From Nannocystis sp. RBIL2 (lineage in GTDB: Bacteria > Myxococcota_A > Polyangia > Nannocystales > Nannocystaceae), in contig NZ_JAPNJW010000001.1 in the NCBI RefSeq assembly GCF_026626745.1, positions 524,311-588,310 on the forward strand: DNA of 64,000 nt. The letters run 5' to 3'. Position 1 is the first letter of the stretch. Every line of letters starts with the position of its first letter. The position numbers were made by a program, and so were the translations under genes. The notes beneath the pieces are model-generated. The model saw nothing but the letters and a program-made list of their open reading frames with translations. It was not told the origin of the DNA and searched no databases. This document shows positions 8,323-17,668 of the stretch, in pieces.

Positions 8323-9474
8323 TCACCCCACCGGCTCGGTCACCGGTCCGCCCGCGTCGCCGCAGTGCCACTGGAAGTTGTCGACCAGCACGAAGCTGTC
8401 CCAGTTGACGTCGTCGAGGTCGAAGATCGCCAGCACCAGCTCGATGGTCTCCCCGGGCACCACGTCGGCGGTGGTCGTCAGCCACTTCGTCCCCGCGCTG
8501 TAGCGCATGCACGTCCCGGCGAACTCGGGCAGGTCGCCGCCGTCGTCGTACAGCTCGAGGAACGCCGCGTTGAGCGACAGCGCCTTGCCCTGCTGGTCGA
8601 ACGAGATGTTGCCGGTCCAGTTCGTCGACTCGAGCCAGCCGATGAACATGTCGTTATACGGCTGGTCCTGCCAGATCGGGTACTCCTTGGTGAAGAACGC
8701 CAGGTCGAAGCTGAACGACTCCGCCCCGTCCGGCACCACCGCCGTGAAGCGCAGCTCTTGATAGTCGTACTTGAAGCCGCTCTGCTCGAACTGGTTCTTG
8801 ATCGTCTTCGAACAATCACCGGTGCCGACCAGCGACGGGTCGACCAGGCAATCGCCCTGCACCGGCTGCTTCGTGAGCGGCGGCGGGAACTTGGTCGTGT
8901 CCATCCCGTCCCCGGGCGTAAACCACGAGTTGCAGTGATACGCGACGTCGCCCTCGTCGGCCGGCGCGTCGTGCATCTCCCCCAGGTGGCCGGTGCTGAG
9001 CACCAGGAAGCTGCTGCCCTCGCGCGGCGTGAACGTGTCGGCCTGGCCCCACTGCGAGATGACCCGCAGCCCCGCCGGGTTGCCGTCGAAGCCGCCCGAG
9101 ACCGTCAGCTCGCCCGGACAGTTGAGGCCGATCGCCTGCAGCGGATCGCCGTCGACCGCGTCGCAGGCCGCGTGCTGCTCCGCCGCGCACTCGCTCGGCC
9201 CGCCGAAGTCCGGCAGGCCGACGTCGAGCGCCGGCCCGCCCGTCACGCTGCTCGTCGACGTCGGCGCCGCGGTGCTGTCCTCGCCGCTCGACGTGCTCGC
9301 CTCGCTCGTCGCCGATCCACCGGTGGTCGGCGCCGCGGTCGTCGACGTGGTGGCGAGCGACGTCGCCCCCGTGACCCCCGTCGCGCTCGTGCCCGAGCCC
9401 CCTCCGGCCTCGCCGCACGCCGACGCCAGCACCGAGACCGCCACCAGACCAGGCCAAGACAAAGATCGCAGCAT
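8323..9474 (-). CDS. Choice-of-anchor-L-like lipoprotein
   Basis: A protein of 383 residues. Start taken as ATG 9474 (MLRSLSWPGLVAVSVLASAC); an ATG at 9489 is in frame. Lipobox LASAC, then a Gly/Thr/Ser-rich stalk of about 70 residues, then a beta-rich domain with ESFSFDLAFFTKEYPIWQDQPYNDMFIGWLES and a closing DSFVLVDNFQWHC. This is the pattern of choice-of-anchor L domains found at the surface of many bacteria. The signal and stalk fit an outer-surface lipoprotein. No catalytic motif. It diverges from the serine hydrolase gene with 137 nt between starts. Confidence 0.75.
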   Translation of the reverse strand: MLRSLSWPGLVAVSVLASACGEAGGGSGTSATGVTGATSLATTSTTAAPTTGGSATSEASTSSGEDSTAAPTSTSSVTGGPALDVGLPDFGGPSECAAEQHAACDAVDGDPLQAIGLNCPGELTVSGGFDGNPAGLRVISQWGQADTFTPREGSSFLVLSTGHLGEMHDAPADEGDVAYHCNSWFTPGDGMDTTKFPPPLTKQPVQGDCLVDPSLVGTGDCSKTIKNQFEQSGFKYDYQELRFTAVVPDGAESFSFDLAFFTKEYPIWQDQPYNDMFIGWLESTNWTGNISFDQQGKALSLNAAFLELYDDGGDLPEFAGTCMRYSAGTKWLTTTADVVPGETIELVLAIFDLDDVNWDSFVLVDNFQWHCGDAGGPVTEPVG

Positions 9475-9611
9475 GCCGCAAGCTATCACGCCGCCGCCAG
9501 CCGCCGCGCCTGGGCGCCCTCGCGGCGGAGATGCCTGAAGTCACTGGTCCCCCGCTCGGGCCCCGCGGCGACAGGGCCTGCTCGCCGCCCGCCGCGGTAC
9601 ACTGGCTCGAC

Positions 9612-11003
9612 GTGTCGGCCCCGCCTGCCCCTCCTCGCCTGCGTCGGCGGCTCCTCCTCGGCTTCGCCTTCGTGCTGCTCGCGGCCGTCGTGTTCGTCGC
9701 CGGCTGGATCCTCCCGACCGCGACCGGCTACGTGGCCAAGAACGCCTGCTCGGCAGTGTTCGTCGCCGGCCGCGATCCGGACCGCATCGGCGAGGACCTC
9801 GCCCCCATGTGGTACGTGTCCTTCGCCGTCGATCGCGAGCAGCGGCGCGTCCACGCCAGCGTGCTCGGCCTCGCCGGGCGCACCGCAGTGCACCGCGACG
9901 GCCTCGGCTGCGCCCTCGCCATCGGCGCCGCCCCCGAGGCCCTGCAGGCGCAAACCCTCGCCGTCCAGCACGCCCCGGCCGGCGACGCCCCGTGGCCGGC
10001 CGGCGAGGGCGAGCGCCTCGCCGCCGATCCGCCCGGCCTCGACCGCGCCGCCCTCGACGCCGCGGTCACTGCCGCGTTCAGCGAGCCGAACCCCGACTCG
10101 CTGCGACTCACGCGCGCAGTCGTCGTCGTCCACGGCGGGGCGATCGTCGCCGAGCGCTACGCCGACGGCTTCGATCGCGGCACGCGTCACCTCGGCTGGT
10201 CGATGTCGAAGAGCGTCACGGGCGCATTGATCGGGATCCTCGTCGGCCGCGGCCGCCTGACCCGCGACGCGCCGGCGCCGGTCCCCGCGTGGTCCGGCGA
10301 CCCACGCGGCGCGATCACCCTCGATCAACTGCTGCGCATGAGCAGCGGCCTGCAGTTCGAGGAGCGCTACGGCCCGCTCGCCGACGCCACCCACATGCTG
10401 TTCGAGGTCGAGGACGCCGTCGCGGTCGCCCTCGCGCGCCCGCTCGCGCACGACCCCGACACCGTGTTCGCCTACTCGAGCGGCACCAGCAACATCCTCA
10501 GCTGGATCGTCCGCAACCAGTTCCCCGCGCTGGCCGACTACCACCGCTTCCCGCACGAGGCCCTGTTCGCGCCGATCGGCATGCGCTCGGCCGTGTTCGA
10601 GACCGACGCCAGCGGCACCTTCCTCGGCTCGTCGTTCGTCTACGCGACCGCGCGCGACTGGGCCCGCTTCGGCCTGCTCTACCTGCGGGACGGCGTGTGG
10701 GACGGCGCCCGGATCCTCCCCGAAGGCTGGGTCGAGTACAGCCGCACGCCCACCCGCACCGGCCCCGGCGACTACGCCGCCCACTTCTGGGCCAACGCCC
10801 CCGACCCCGCCGACCCGAGCAAGCGCCGCTTGCCCCACGTGCCCCCCGACGCCTACCAGGCCTCCGGCTTCCAGGGCCAGGCCGTCCTCGTGGTGCCCTC
10901 GCGCGACGCCGTGATCGTCCGCCTCGGCATGACCCACGAGCGCGCCGCCTGGGACCTCGACAATTTCGCCGCCGCAGTGCTCGCCGCCCTGCCGCCCGCC
11001 TGA
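9612..11003 (+). CDS. Membrane-anchored serine hydrolase, beta-lactamase (class C) family
   Basis: A protein of 463 residues if the GTG at 9612 is the start; an ATG at 9531 extends the frame by 27 residues of poor protein-like sequence. A single N-terminal membrane segment (LLLGFAFVLLAAVVFVAGWIL) anchors it with the domain outside. The catalytic S-x-x-K tetrad is SMSK (Ser 197, Lys 200), with a tyrosine motif at DTVFAYSSGTSN and typical blocks LDQLLRMSSGLQFEERYG, ARDWARFGLLYL and GFQGQ. Members include esterases, DD-peptidases and 6-aminohexanoate-dimer hydrolases; the substrate is not readable. Five CATG repeats at 14-bp steps begin 22 nt after its stop. Confidence 0.85.
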   Translation: MSAPPAPPRLRRRLLLGFAFVLLAAVVFVAGWILPTATGYVAKNACSAVFVAGRDPDRIGEDLAPMWYVSFAVDREQRRVHASVLGLAGRTAVHRDGLGCALAIGAAPEALQAQTLAVQHAPAGDAPWPAGEGERLAADPPGLDRAALDAAVTAAFSEPNPDSLRLTRAVVVVHGGAIVAERYADGFDRGTRHLGWSMSKSVTGALIGILVGRGRLTRDAPAPVPAWSGDPRGAITLDQLLRMSSGLQFEERYGPLADATHMLFEVEDAVAVALARPLAHDPDTVFAYSSGTSNILSWIVRNQFPALADYHRFPHEALFAPIGMRSAVFETDASGTFLGSSFVYATARDWARFGLLYLRDGVWDGARILPEGWVEYSRTPTRTGPGDYAAHFWANAPDPADPSKRRLPHVPPDAYQASGFQGQAVLVVPSRDAVIVRLGMTHERAAWDLDNFAAAVLAALPPA

Positions 11004-11025
11004 GCGCCCAGCGCGTGCCCCTTTC

Positions 11026-11090
11026 GACATGCTCTCAAAAGCATGTCTATCGGGACATGCTCGAATCGACATGTCTCGGGCGACATGCCC
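11026..11090. repeat. 14-bp-phased CATG repeat array, five centres
   Basis: CATG starts at 11028, 11042, 11056, 11070 and 11084, each exactly 14 bp apart. The first pair forms an exact GACATGC / GCATGTC inverted repeat with an 8-nt loop. Lies between the 3' ends of two convergent genes. Confidence 0.9.
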
Positions 11091-11147
11091 TTCTGGGCGG
11101 ACTCTTCCCTCTCGGCCCCGCTCAGCGCGTCGACCGTCGCCCGCGCC

Positions 11148-11512
11148 TCACGGCAGGTTGCGCTCCTGCTCGAGCTGCCAGCGGCCGTCGCGGCACCACA
11201 GCGCCTCGCTGTACCCGCCCGGCTCGCCCCACGACAGCACGCAATAGCCGTCGCCCGCGCGACACGGATCGCCCGTCTTCGGCGTCGGCTCGCAGCGGCC
11301 GTCGACGCCCTGCTGCGGCGGCGGCGGCTCCTTCCCGTTCGGCTCCGCGACGGCGCCGGGCTCGCTCCTGACGTTCGACGCTGCGGCCTCACCTGCCGCA
11401 CCCGCCGGCGCCCCGGCGCCCGCCGCAGGCTGACCCACGCCCGCCGGCCCGGCCGGCGGCTCGGCGCGCACGCACCCGCACAGCAATGCGCCCACGATCA
11501 CGCTCGCCCGCA

Positions 11513-11513
<1 letters not shown>
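11148..11513 (-). CDS. Small lipoprotein, function unknown
   Basis: A protein of 121 residues. Start MRASVIVGALLCGC, with a lipobox ending in Cys 14. The ATG overlaps the stop of the upstream phospholipase-like gene by one base (TGATG), which implies translational coupling. After a Gly/Ala/Pro-rich linker comes a short Cys-bearing domain (CEPTPKTGDPCRAGDGYCVLSWGEPGGYSEALWCRDGRW). This resembles small secreted domains that close with a Cys-Trp-rich motif. It may assist or accompany the PI-PLC-like lipoprotein. No known family recognised. Confidence 0.7.
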
Positions 11514-12763
<1,250 letters not shown>

Positions 12764-12836
12764 GCGAGCATCTTCGCACGCGCCCCGCGTCGCTGTCACG
12801 TCCCCGCCGCGCGTGCCATCCTCGGGCACCGGCTAC

Positions 12837-13472
12837 ATGACCCCGCAGCCCTTCCCCGCCGTCCGCGAATTCGTCCGCGACCGCGACCCGGCCTACTTCG
12901 GTCGCTACCGCCTGTGGTTCCAGCAGGTCGCGCCCTGGTGCGACGACTACCGCGCCCTGATCCCCGTGCGCCCCGGGGCCACCGCCGAGCTCGACGCTGC
13001 CTTCGCGGCCCTGCCCGCGCAGAACTGGCCGCTGCAGCGCATCAACCGTGACCATCACGCCTGGGGCTGGTCGCTCGGTCGCGGCGAGCCCGGCCAGGAG
13101 CTGCTCTCGCTCGAGCTGCTCTCGGACGTCTGCTACATCGACGCCCGCAACCTGCGCTGGGCGCTCGACCGCCTGGCCGTCTACCTCGAAGACGCGCGCC
13201 TGTTCGTGCGCTCGACCGGCGACGCCGACGACCGCTGGCTCGACGAGTACACCCTCGCCGAGGGCTGCGCCGAGGTCCGGCGCTGGCACTGCCCCGAGCC
13301 CGGCTGGCCGGGCGTGTTCGCAGTCTACGAGGCCCTCGTGCGCGAGCGCCCGGACGACCGCGAGCTGCGCCGCTTCGTCGCCTTCGCCCACCGCGAGCGG
13401 GCCGCCCACAGCGGCAACGCTGGCCTGGCCCACGAGCACCTCGCCCGCGCCGCCGCGCTCGACGAGCCATGA
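12837..13472 (+). CDS. Hypothetical protein
   Basis: A protein of 211 residues from ATG 12837, the first good start after a region antisense to the PLC stalk. Trp- and Asp-rich sequence (FGRYRLWFQQVAPWCDDYRALIP, WPLQRINRDHHAWGWSLGRGEPGQELLSLELLSD). No signal peptide or membrane segment; the C-terminal part looks like an alpha-helical pair (RERPDDRELRRFVAFAHRERAA). I do not recognise the family. It diverges from the PI-PLC-like gene with 73 nt between starts, and a four-centre CATG array begins 8 nt after its stop. Confidence 0.6.
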   Translation: MTPQPFPAVREFVRDRDPAYFGRYRLWFQQVAPWCDDYRALIPVRPGATAELDAAFAALPAQNWPLQRINRDHHAWGWSLGRGEPGQELLSLELLSDVCYIDARNLRWALDRLAVYLEDARLFVRSTGDADDRWLDEYTLAEGCAEVRRWHCPEPGWPGVFAVYEALVRERPDDRELRRFVAFAHRERAAHSGNAGLAHEHLARAAALDEP

Positions 13473-13479
13473 CCCTTTC

Positions 13480-13530
13480 GACATGTCCCTGAAAGCATGC
13501 CCATCAAGGCATGCCCCTCAAGACATGTCC
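13480..13530. repeat. 14-bp-phased CATG repeat array, four centres
   Basis: CATG starts at 13482, 13496, 13510 and 13524, exactly 14 bp apart. Intervals read TCCCTGAAAG, CCCATCAAGG and CCCCTCAAGA. The array fills most of the 64-nt gap between two convergent genes. Confidence 0.9.
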
Positions 13531-13536
13531 TCGTGT

Positions 13537-14565
13537 TCACGCCCGCTGCGCGCGCGAGCGCCAGATCACCGCGTCGACGATGTAGTGGTGGAAGTTGACC
13601 GTCTGGTGGCAGACGAGCACGAACGGCAGCACATCCCAGGACATCCGCCCCGTCGCCTGGCCGAGCGCGAAGTAGAACCCGGAAGACAGCGCCAGGCACA
13701 CCAGCGCGTAGCGCAGCGCCTGGTCGGCCTGGCACAGGCGCGACAGGAACGGCCGCCGCGGGTCGACCCCGCCGCGGAACCGGCGGACGTTCATCGCCCA
13801 CACGAACAGCAGGTACTGCGCGTTGTGCCAGATGTTGATGAACAGCCAGCCGAGCGTGATCTCGCGGACCACCAGGTAGCTGACCGCAGTGATCACCACG
13901 TGCGACAGCACGAACAGCGCGTGCCCCGTGCTGCGCGGGCGCCCCGCGGCCAGCGCTCGCAGGTGCCGCGCAGTCCACAGCCCCAGCGCCCCGAGGGCCA
14001 GCGCCCCGGCCATCACCACCAGCGGCTTCGGCACCTGCGGCAGCCAGATCGGCCCGCCGTAGAACTCGGCCGGCTGCTGGTGCGCGCGGTGCAGCAGGCC
14101 CCACAGCGGCCACGCGAACACCACCAGATCGCTGAGGCGATCGCCGGCCGGATCGATCCCCGCGCTGCGGTGGTAGGCGCGGGCGATCCCGTAGCTCTGC
14201 CGGGTGTAGTGCCACGACTGCCACGAGAAGTAGATCGTATGGAGCGCCAGCACCCCGCCGAGCGCCACCGCCCCGGCGGTGGCCGCGAACACCAGCGGCG
14301 GCAGCCCGAACAGCAGGAACGCGTGGGCCCGCGCGCCCTCGCGGTCGAACGCGATGCGCGTGAACGTCGACAGCGCGTGCGGATAGGCCAGCAGCCAGAA
14401 GTCGATCGCGATGACCGCGGCGAACAGCGCCGGCGAGGCGCACCCGGCCGCGCCGAGCACCAGCGCCAGCGCCAGCACGCCGACGATCAGCGACAGATCG
14501 AAGCGCGGCCCGCGGAGCCAGTCGATGGGCCCCGCGACGATCGGCGCGGACTCGACGACCGCCAC
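13537..14565 (-). CDS. Polytopic membrane protein with conserved histidines
   Basis: A protein of 342 residues starting at GTG 14565, preceded by GGTGAGGAC. About eight hydrophobic helices are visible. Conserved-looking polar motifs sit at membrane edges: YFSWQSWHYTRQSYG, ALFVLSHVVI, WLFINIWHNAQYLLFVWAMN and CHQTVNFHHYIVDAVIW. Multiple intramembrane His pairs recall Brp/Blh-type or other metal-dependent membrane oxygenases, but I cannot assign it firmly. It lies 24 nt downstream of the Pro-rich lipoprotein gene on the same strand, so the two probably form an operon. Confidence 0.7.
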   Translation of the reverse strand: MAVVESAPIVAGPIDWLRGPRFDLSLIVGVLALALVLGAAGCASPALFAAVIAIDFWLLAYPHALSTFTRIAFDREGARAHAFLLFGLPPLVFAATAGAVALGGVLALHTIYFSWQSWHYTRQSYGIARAYHRSAGIDPAGDRLSDLVVFAWPLWGLLHRAHQQPAEFYGGPIWLPQVPKPLVVMAGALALGALGLWTARHLRALAAGRPRSTGHALFVLSHVVITAVSYLVVREITLGWLFINIWHNAQYLLFVWAMNVRRFRGGVDPRRPFLSRLCQADQALRYALVCLALSSGFYFALGQATGRMSWDVLPFVLVCHQTVNFHHYIVDAVIWRSRAQRA

Positions 14566-14589
14566 GTCCTCACCCCTCGCGGATCTCGG

Positions 14590-14916
14590 CTAGGTCGGCG
14601 GCGGCGGCAGGGGCTGCGGCCGCGGCTGGGGCTGCGGATCGGGGACCTTCGGCTCGGGCTGCGGCTGCGGCGTGGGCGTGGGCGGCAGCTTCACGTCGGG
14701 CGGCGGCGGCGCGTACGGCTGGTTGCCCGGCGTCTGCGGCGGCGGCGGCTGCTTCGGCGCAGCCTCCTTGTCGCCGGTCTTGGCCCCCGGCGCCACCGCG
14801 GTGCAGCCGGCCACCGCCACCGCGCCGAGCGACAGCCACGCGGCCGTCAACGTGGCCACGAGCGGCGCGCGACGGGTCGGAGGAGCAGAGGAGCGCGGTC
14901 GGGGCGGCTTCGACAT
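14590..14916 (-). CDS. Small Pro-rich lipoprotein
   Basis: A protein of 108 residues. Signal region with VATLTAAWLSLGAVAVAGC (lipobox AVAGC), followed by about 65 residues dominated by proline with repeating PQP and PPP units (QPQPEPKVPDPQPQPRPQP). Such tails may span peptidoglycan or extend from the surface. It is in operon order with the polytopic membrane protein. It resembles the 85-residue protein at 15184-15441 in design: signal, lipobox, P/E-rich tail. No enzymatic domain. Confidence 0.6.
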   Translation of the reverse strand: MSKPPRPRSSAPPTRRAPLVATLTAAWLSLGAVAVAGCTAVAPGAKTGDKEAAPKQPPPPQTPGNQPYAPPPPDVKLPPTPTPQPQPEPKVPDPQPQPRPQPLPPPPT

Positions 14917-15070
14917 TCACCCACGCTACCACGCCGCCGCGCCGGCCACACTCGACGCGCACACGAGGGAAGGCGAGCGGCTTCGCTACGCGCACACGCG
15001 AACGTCTCCAGGGACCGCCCACGCCGTCATACCCTGCCTCGCGCGCAGGCGCCCGGCTCGCCGCGGAACG

Positions 15071-15165
15071 CCCCTGTCCCTGAGGACATGCGCCCCGCGC
15101 CATGCTCTTTCCGCCATGCCCGAAAGAACATGTACTTCACCCCATGCCCTTTCGGGCATGTTCCC
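15071..15165. repeat. 14-bp-phased CATG repeat array, seven centres
   Basis: Centres at 15073 (CCTG), 15087, 15101, 15115, 15129, 15143 and 15157 (CATG), all at exact 14-bp steps. This is the longest continuous run in the window. It lies just after the 3' end of the Pro/Glu-rich lipoprotein gene (minus strand). Confidence 0.9.
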
Positions 15166-15183
15166 GCGAGCGCTCCCCGCCGC

Positions 15184-15441
15184 TCAGGTCACCGGCGGCG
15201 GGCGCGGGTCCACCGCCGGCTCCGGCACCGGCTCCGTCACCGGCTCCGGCTCCGGCTTCGGCGCCGGCTCGGCGTCGGGCTCCTGCGCCGGCTTCGGCTC
15301 GGCCGCCTGGATCGGCTTGCTGGTGCCGGTCTGGGCGCAGCTCTCGAGGCCGAGGAGCGCGGCGCCGCCGAGGAGGACCGTCACGGCGGCCGCGGCGACA
15401 CCCCGCGAGGCCAGCCGCTGCATCGAGTCGGACGTGGGCAT
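15184..15441 (-). CDS. Small Pro/Glu-rich lipoprotein
   Basis: An 85-residue protein from ATG 15441. Signal with VTVLLGGAALLGLESC (a Cys at position 35 as possible lipobox), then a tail of alternating Pro, Glu and Lys (PAPKPEPEPVTEPVPEP). The open frame runs far upstream, but that part is antisense to the phosphotransferase gene. It diverges from the phosphotransferase-like gene at 15580. No folded domain is evident; a periplasm-spanning or surface linker role is a guess. Confidence 0.55.
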   Translation of the reverse strand: MPTSDSMQRLASRGVAAAAVTVLLGGAALLGLESCAQTGTSKPIQAAEPKPAQEPDAEPAPKPEPEPVTEPVPEPAVDPRPPPVT

Positions 15442-15579
15442 GTTCGTCAGGCTAACACGCCCGCCGCCCGCGGGGGCGCGCGCCGGGCGACCCGCAGCGC
15501 CGCGCGATCCCGGGCGCAGAGCCCGATCTGCGGGGGGCCTCCTGTCGCGGCCCGGGCGGGCGTATAGTGTCCCGCCTCG

Positions 15580-16560
15580 ATGATCCTGTCCGAGCTCATC
15601 TCGCGCGTCACGGCCCAGGTCCGCATGCTCGCGGCCGGGCTCGCGCTCGATCCGGCGACGCTGGCCGTGCGCCACCTGCCGGAGCGAGGCGACCCCGCGC
15701 GGGCCTCGTTCTCGATCGCCGACGCCGGCGCCCGCTACGACCTCGAGCTCGCGGGCGACCTCGCCGGTCACGCGGCCCTGCGCCGCTGGTACGACCTCGG
15801 TCCCGTTTTGGCCGCCCGCTACCAGGCGCCGCGGATCTTCGGCTGGCTCGAGATCGTCGACACCCCGTTCGCCGGCCTGCTGCTCGAGCACGTCGACGGC
15901 GTCGTCGTGCGCGACCTGTCCGAAGCGCCAGATCTGGCCCGCGCCCTCACCACCCTGGTCGGCCGCCTGCACGCCGATCGCGACCTGGCCGCGCGCCTGC
16001 CCGGGCCGCCGCACACCTGCTGCGACGCCTACCTCGCCGAGCACTTCTCCCGCTGCACCGCCGCCTTGCGGGCCGCTCGCGCCGCGCTCCCGCCGTTCCT
16101 CGAGCCTGCCACCCTCGCCTGGCTCGCCGGCGAAGTCGATCGCGTCACCGCCCTCGTGCGCTCCTCGCCGTCCTTCGCAGTGCCTGCCGACCTCCCGGTC
16201 CACGGCGCCTTGCTGCGCGCCGGCAACCTGCGCGTCACCGCTGCGGGCGCGTGGTACGTGCTCGGCTGGGACGCGCTGCGCCTCGGCGACCCCGCGCTCG
16301 ACCTCGCCGCCTTGCCGCCCGTCACCACCACCATCGATCCGAGCGCCGACACCATGCAGGCCACCCGATCGATCCGCGAGCCGTGGCTGTCCCAGCGGAT
16401 CGCCCTCCTGCGGCGCGCCCGCGCCCTCGCCGGCGCCATCGAGCCGCTGACCGAATGGCTCGCCGCCGCCGCCTGGGCCGACCAGCGCGAGCGCGCCCAG
16501 GCTCGGGGCCAGCGCGCCCACGAGTCGGCGCTGGCGTCGTACCGCCAGGACCACGCGTGA
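15580..16560 (+). CDS. Phosphotransferase-like (APH-fold) protein, degenerate
   Basis: A protein of 326 residues. The fold resembles aminoglycoside phosphotransferase / choline-kinase-like proteins: LLLEHVDGVVVRDL (hinge region), VGRLHADRDL, then a catalytic loop written LPVHGALLRAGNLRVTAAGAWYVLGWDALRLGDPALDLAAL. Family members normally have HGDLHPGN and IDWE. Here the catalytic Asp of HGD is Ala and the second motif is GWD, so activity is doubtful. Its stop overlaps the LysR start (GTGA), so the two are translationally coupled. Confidence 0.65.
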   Translation: MILSELISRVTAQVRMLAAGLALDPATLAVRHLPERGDPARASFSIADAGARYDLELAGDLAGHAALRRWYDLGPVLAARYQAPRIFGWLEIVDTPFAGLLLEHVDGVVVRDLSEAPDLARALTTLVGRLHADRDLAARLPGPPHTCCDAYLAEHFSRCTAALRAARAALPPFLEPATLAWLAGEVDRVTALVRSSPSFAVPADLPVHGALLRAGNLRVTAAGAWYVLGWDALRLGDPALDLAALPPVTTTIDPSADTMQATRSIREPWLSQRIALLRRARALAGAIEPLTEWLAAAAWADQRERAQARGQRAHESALASYRQDHA

Positions 16561-17486
16561 GCCGGCCTCGCCCCGCTCCGCCGCCCGCCAGCGACCTGCC
16601 CGCGATCGACAGCCTGCGCTGCTTCGTCGCCGCCGCCGAGCACCTGAACTTCAGGACAGCCGCGCGCGCCCTCGCCCTGACCCCCGCCGCCGTCGGCCAG
16701 CGGATCCGCCTGCTCGAGCAGCAGCTCGGCGCGACCCTGTTCGTACGCACCACCCGCTCCGTGCGCCTCACCGACGCCGGCCTGTCGCTGCTGCCGCGCG
16801 CGCGCGCCTGCCTGGGCGAGGCCGCCGCCTGCATCCGCGTCGTCCGCGGCGAGGACGACCCGCCGCCGATCGAGCTCACCCTCGGCACCCGCTTCGAGCT
16901 CGGCATGTCGTGGATCGTCCCCGCCCTGCCGCGCCTGCACGCCGCCCTCCCGCGGGTCACCATGCACCTGTTCTTCGGGTCAGGTCAGGAGATCGTCGAC
17001 CGCCTGCGCAGCGGCCTCGTCGACTGCGCCGTCACCTCGGCGCGCGTCGACGACAGCCGCCTGCTCGCCGAGCGCCTGCACGAGGAGCGCTACGCCTTCG
17101 TCGCCGCGCCCGAGCTGCTCGACCGGCTCCCGCTCGCGCGCCCCGAGGACGTCCCGCGCCACGTCCTGCTCGACATCGACGCCCGCCTCCCCCTCTTCAA
17201 CTACTTCAGCGGCGCCCCCGCGGCCCCGGCCCTGCCCCGCTTCGGCGGCCACCGCTGGCTCGGCCTCGGCGCCGCCGTCAAGGTCCAGGTGCTCGCCGGC
17301 GAGGGCGTCGCAGTCCTGCCGCTCTACATGATCGAGGCCGAGCTGCGCGCCGGTCGCCTGCGCCGCCTCTTCCCCGGCGTCGCCCTGCTGCTCGACTACT
17401 TCCGCCTCCTCTACCGCGACCACGACCCCCGCCAGGCCGTCTACCGCGCCCTCGCAGCCGAACTCGCCCGCACCCCGATCGCCTGA
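16557..17486 (+). CDS. LysR family transcriptional regulator
   Basis: A protein of 309 residues starting at a GTG that overlaps the upstream stop by four bases. Classic N-terminal winged HTH: LRCFVAAAEHLNFRTAARALALTPAAVGQRIRLLEQQLGATLFVRTTRSVRLTDAG. The C-terminal half is a periplasmic-binding-like effector domain (FELGMSWIVPALPRLHAALP, GLVDCAVTSARVDD, GVAVLPLYMIEAELRAGRL). It is of the GcvA/AmpR-type subgroup by look. Coupling to a kinase-like gene suggests joint expression; the target regulon is unknown. Confidence 0.9.
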   Translation: MSRPRPAPPPASDLPAIDSLRCFVAAAEHLNFRTAARALALTPAAVGQRIRLLEQQLGATLFVRTTRSVRLTDAGLSLLPRARACLGEAAACIRVVRGEDDPPPIELTLGTRFELGMSWIVPALPRLHAALPRVTMHLFFGSGQEIVDRLRSGLVDCAVTSARVDDSRLLAERLHEERYAFVAAPELLDRLPLARPEDVPRHVLLDIDARLPLFNYFSGAPAAPALPRFGGHRWLGLGAAVKVQVLAGEGVAVLPLYMIEAELRAGRLRRLFPGVALLLDYFRLLYRDHDPRQAVYRALAAELARTPIA

Positions 17487-17492
17487 ATCGGG

Positions 17493-17545
17493 CGAATGTC
17501 CCCGAGGACATGCCCGAAAGCACATGTCCTGAAGGACACGAGTCA
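17493..17545. repeat. 14-bp-phased CATG repeat array, four centres
   Basis: AATG at 17495, CATG at 17509 and 17523, CACG at 17537, exact 14-bp steps, starting 9 nt after the LysR stop. Confidence 0.85.
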
Positions 17546-17623
17546 TCTGCTCGCCCGCGCTGCCGAAGGGTCGCGAGTGTCACCGACGACATGCGCGCTG
17601 CGCCGTCAGCGACCTGGTCGCCG

Positions 17624-17662
17624 CACATGTCTCTCGGAGCATGCCCGAACGAGCATGCCCCG
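17624..17662. repeat. 14-bp-phased CATG repeat array, three centres
   Basis: CATG at 17626, 17640 and 17654, with a further CATG at 17590, 36 bp before the first. The 36-bp offset matches the pair-to-pair spacing in the long arrays at 44818 and 48231. Lies between convergent LysR and ferritin-like genes. Confidence 0.85.
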
Positions 17663-17668
17663 AGTCCC

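Noticed and set aside
11026..11090. Interpreting CATG arrays as insertion-sequence ends or attachment sites
   Set aside because: No transposase, integrase or target-site duplication is linked to any of the loci; the same short unit is spread over about 20 sites.
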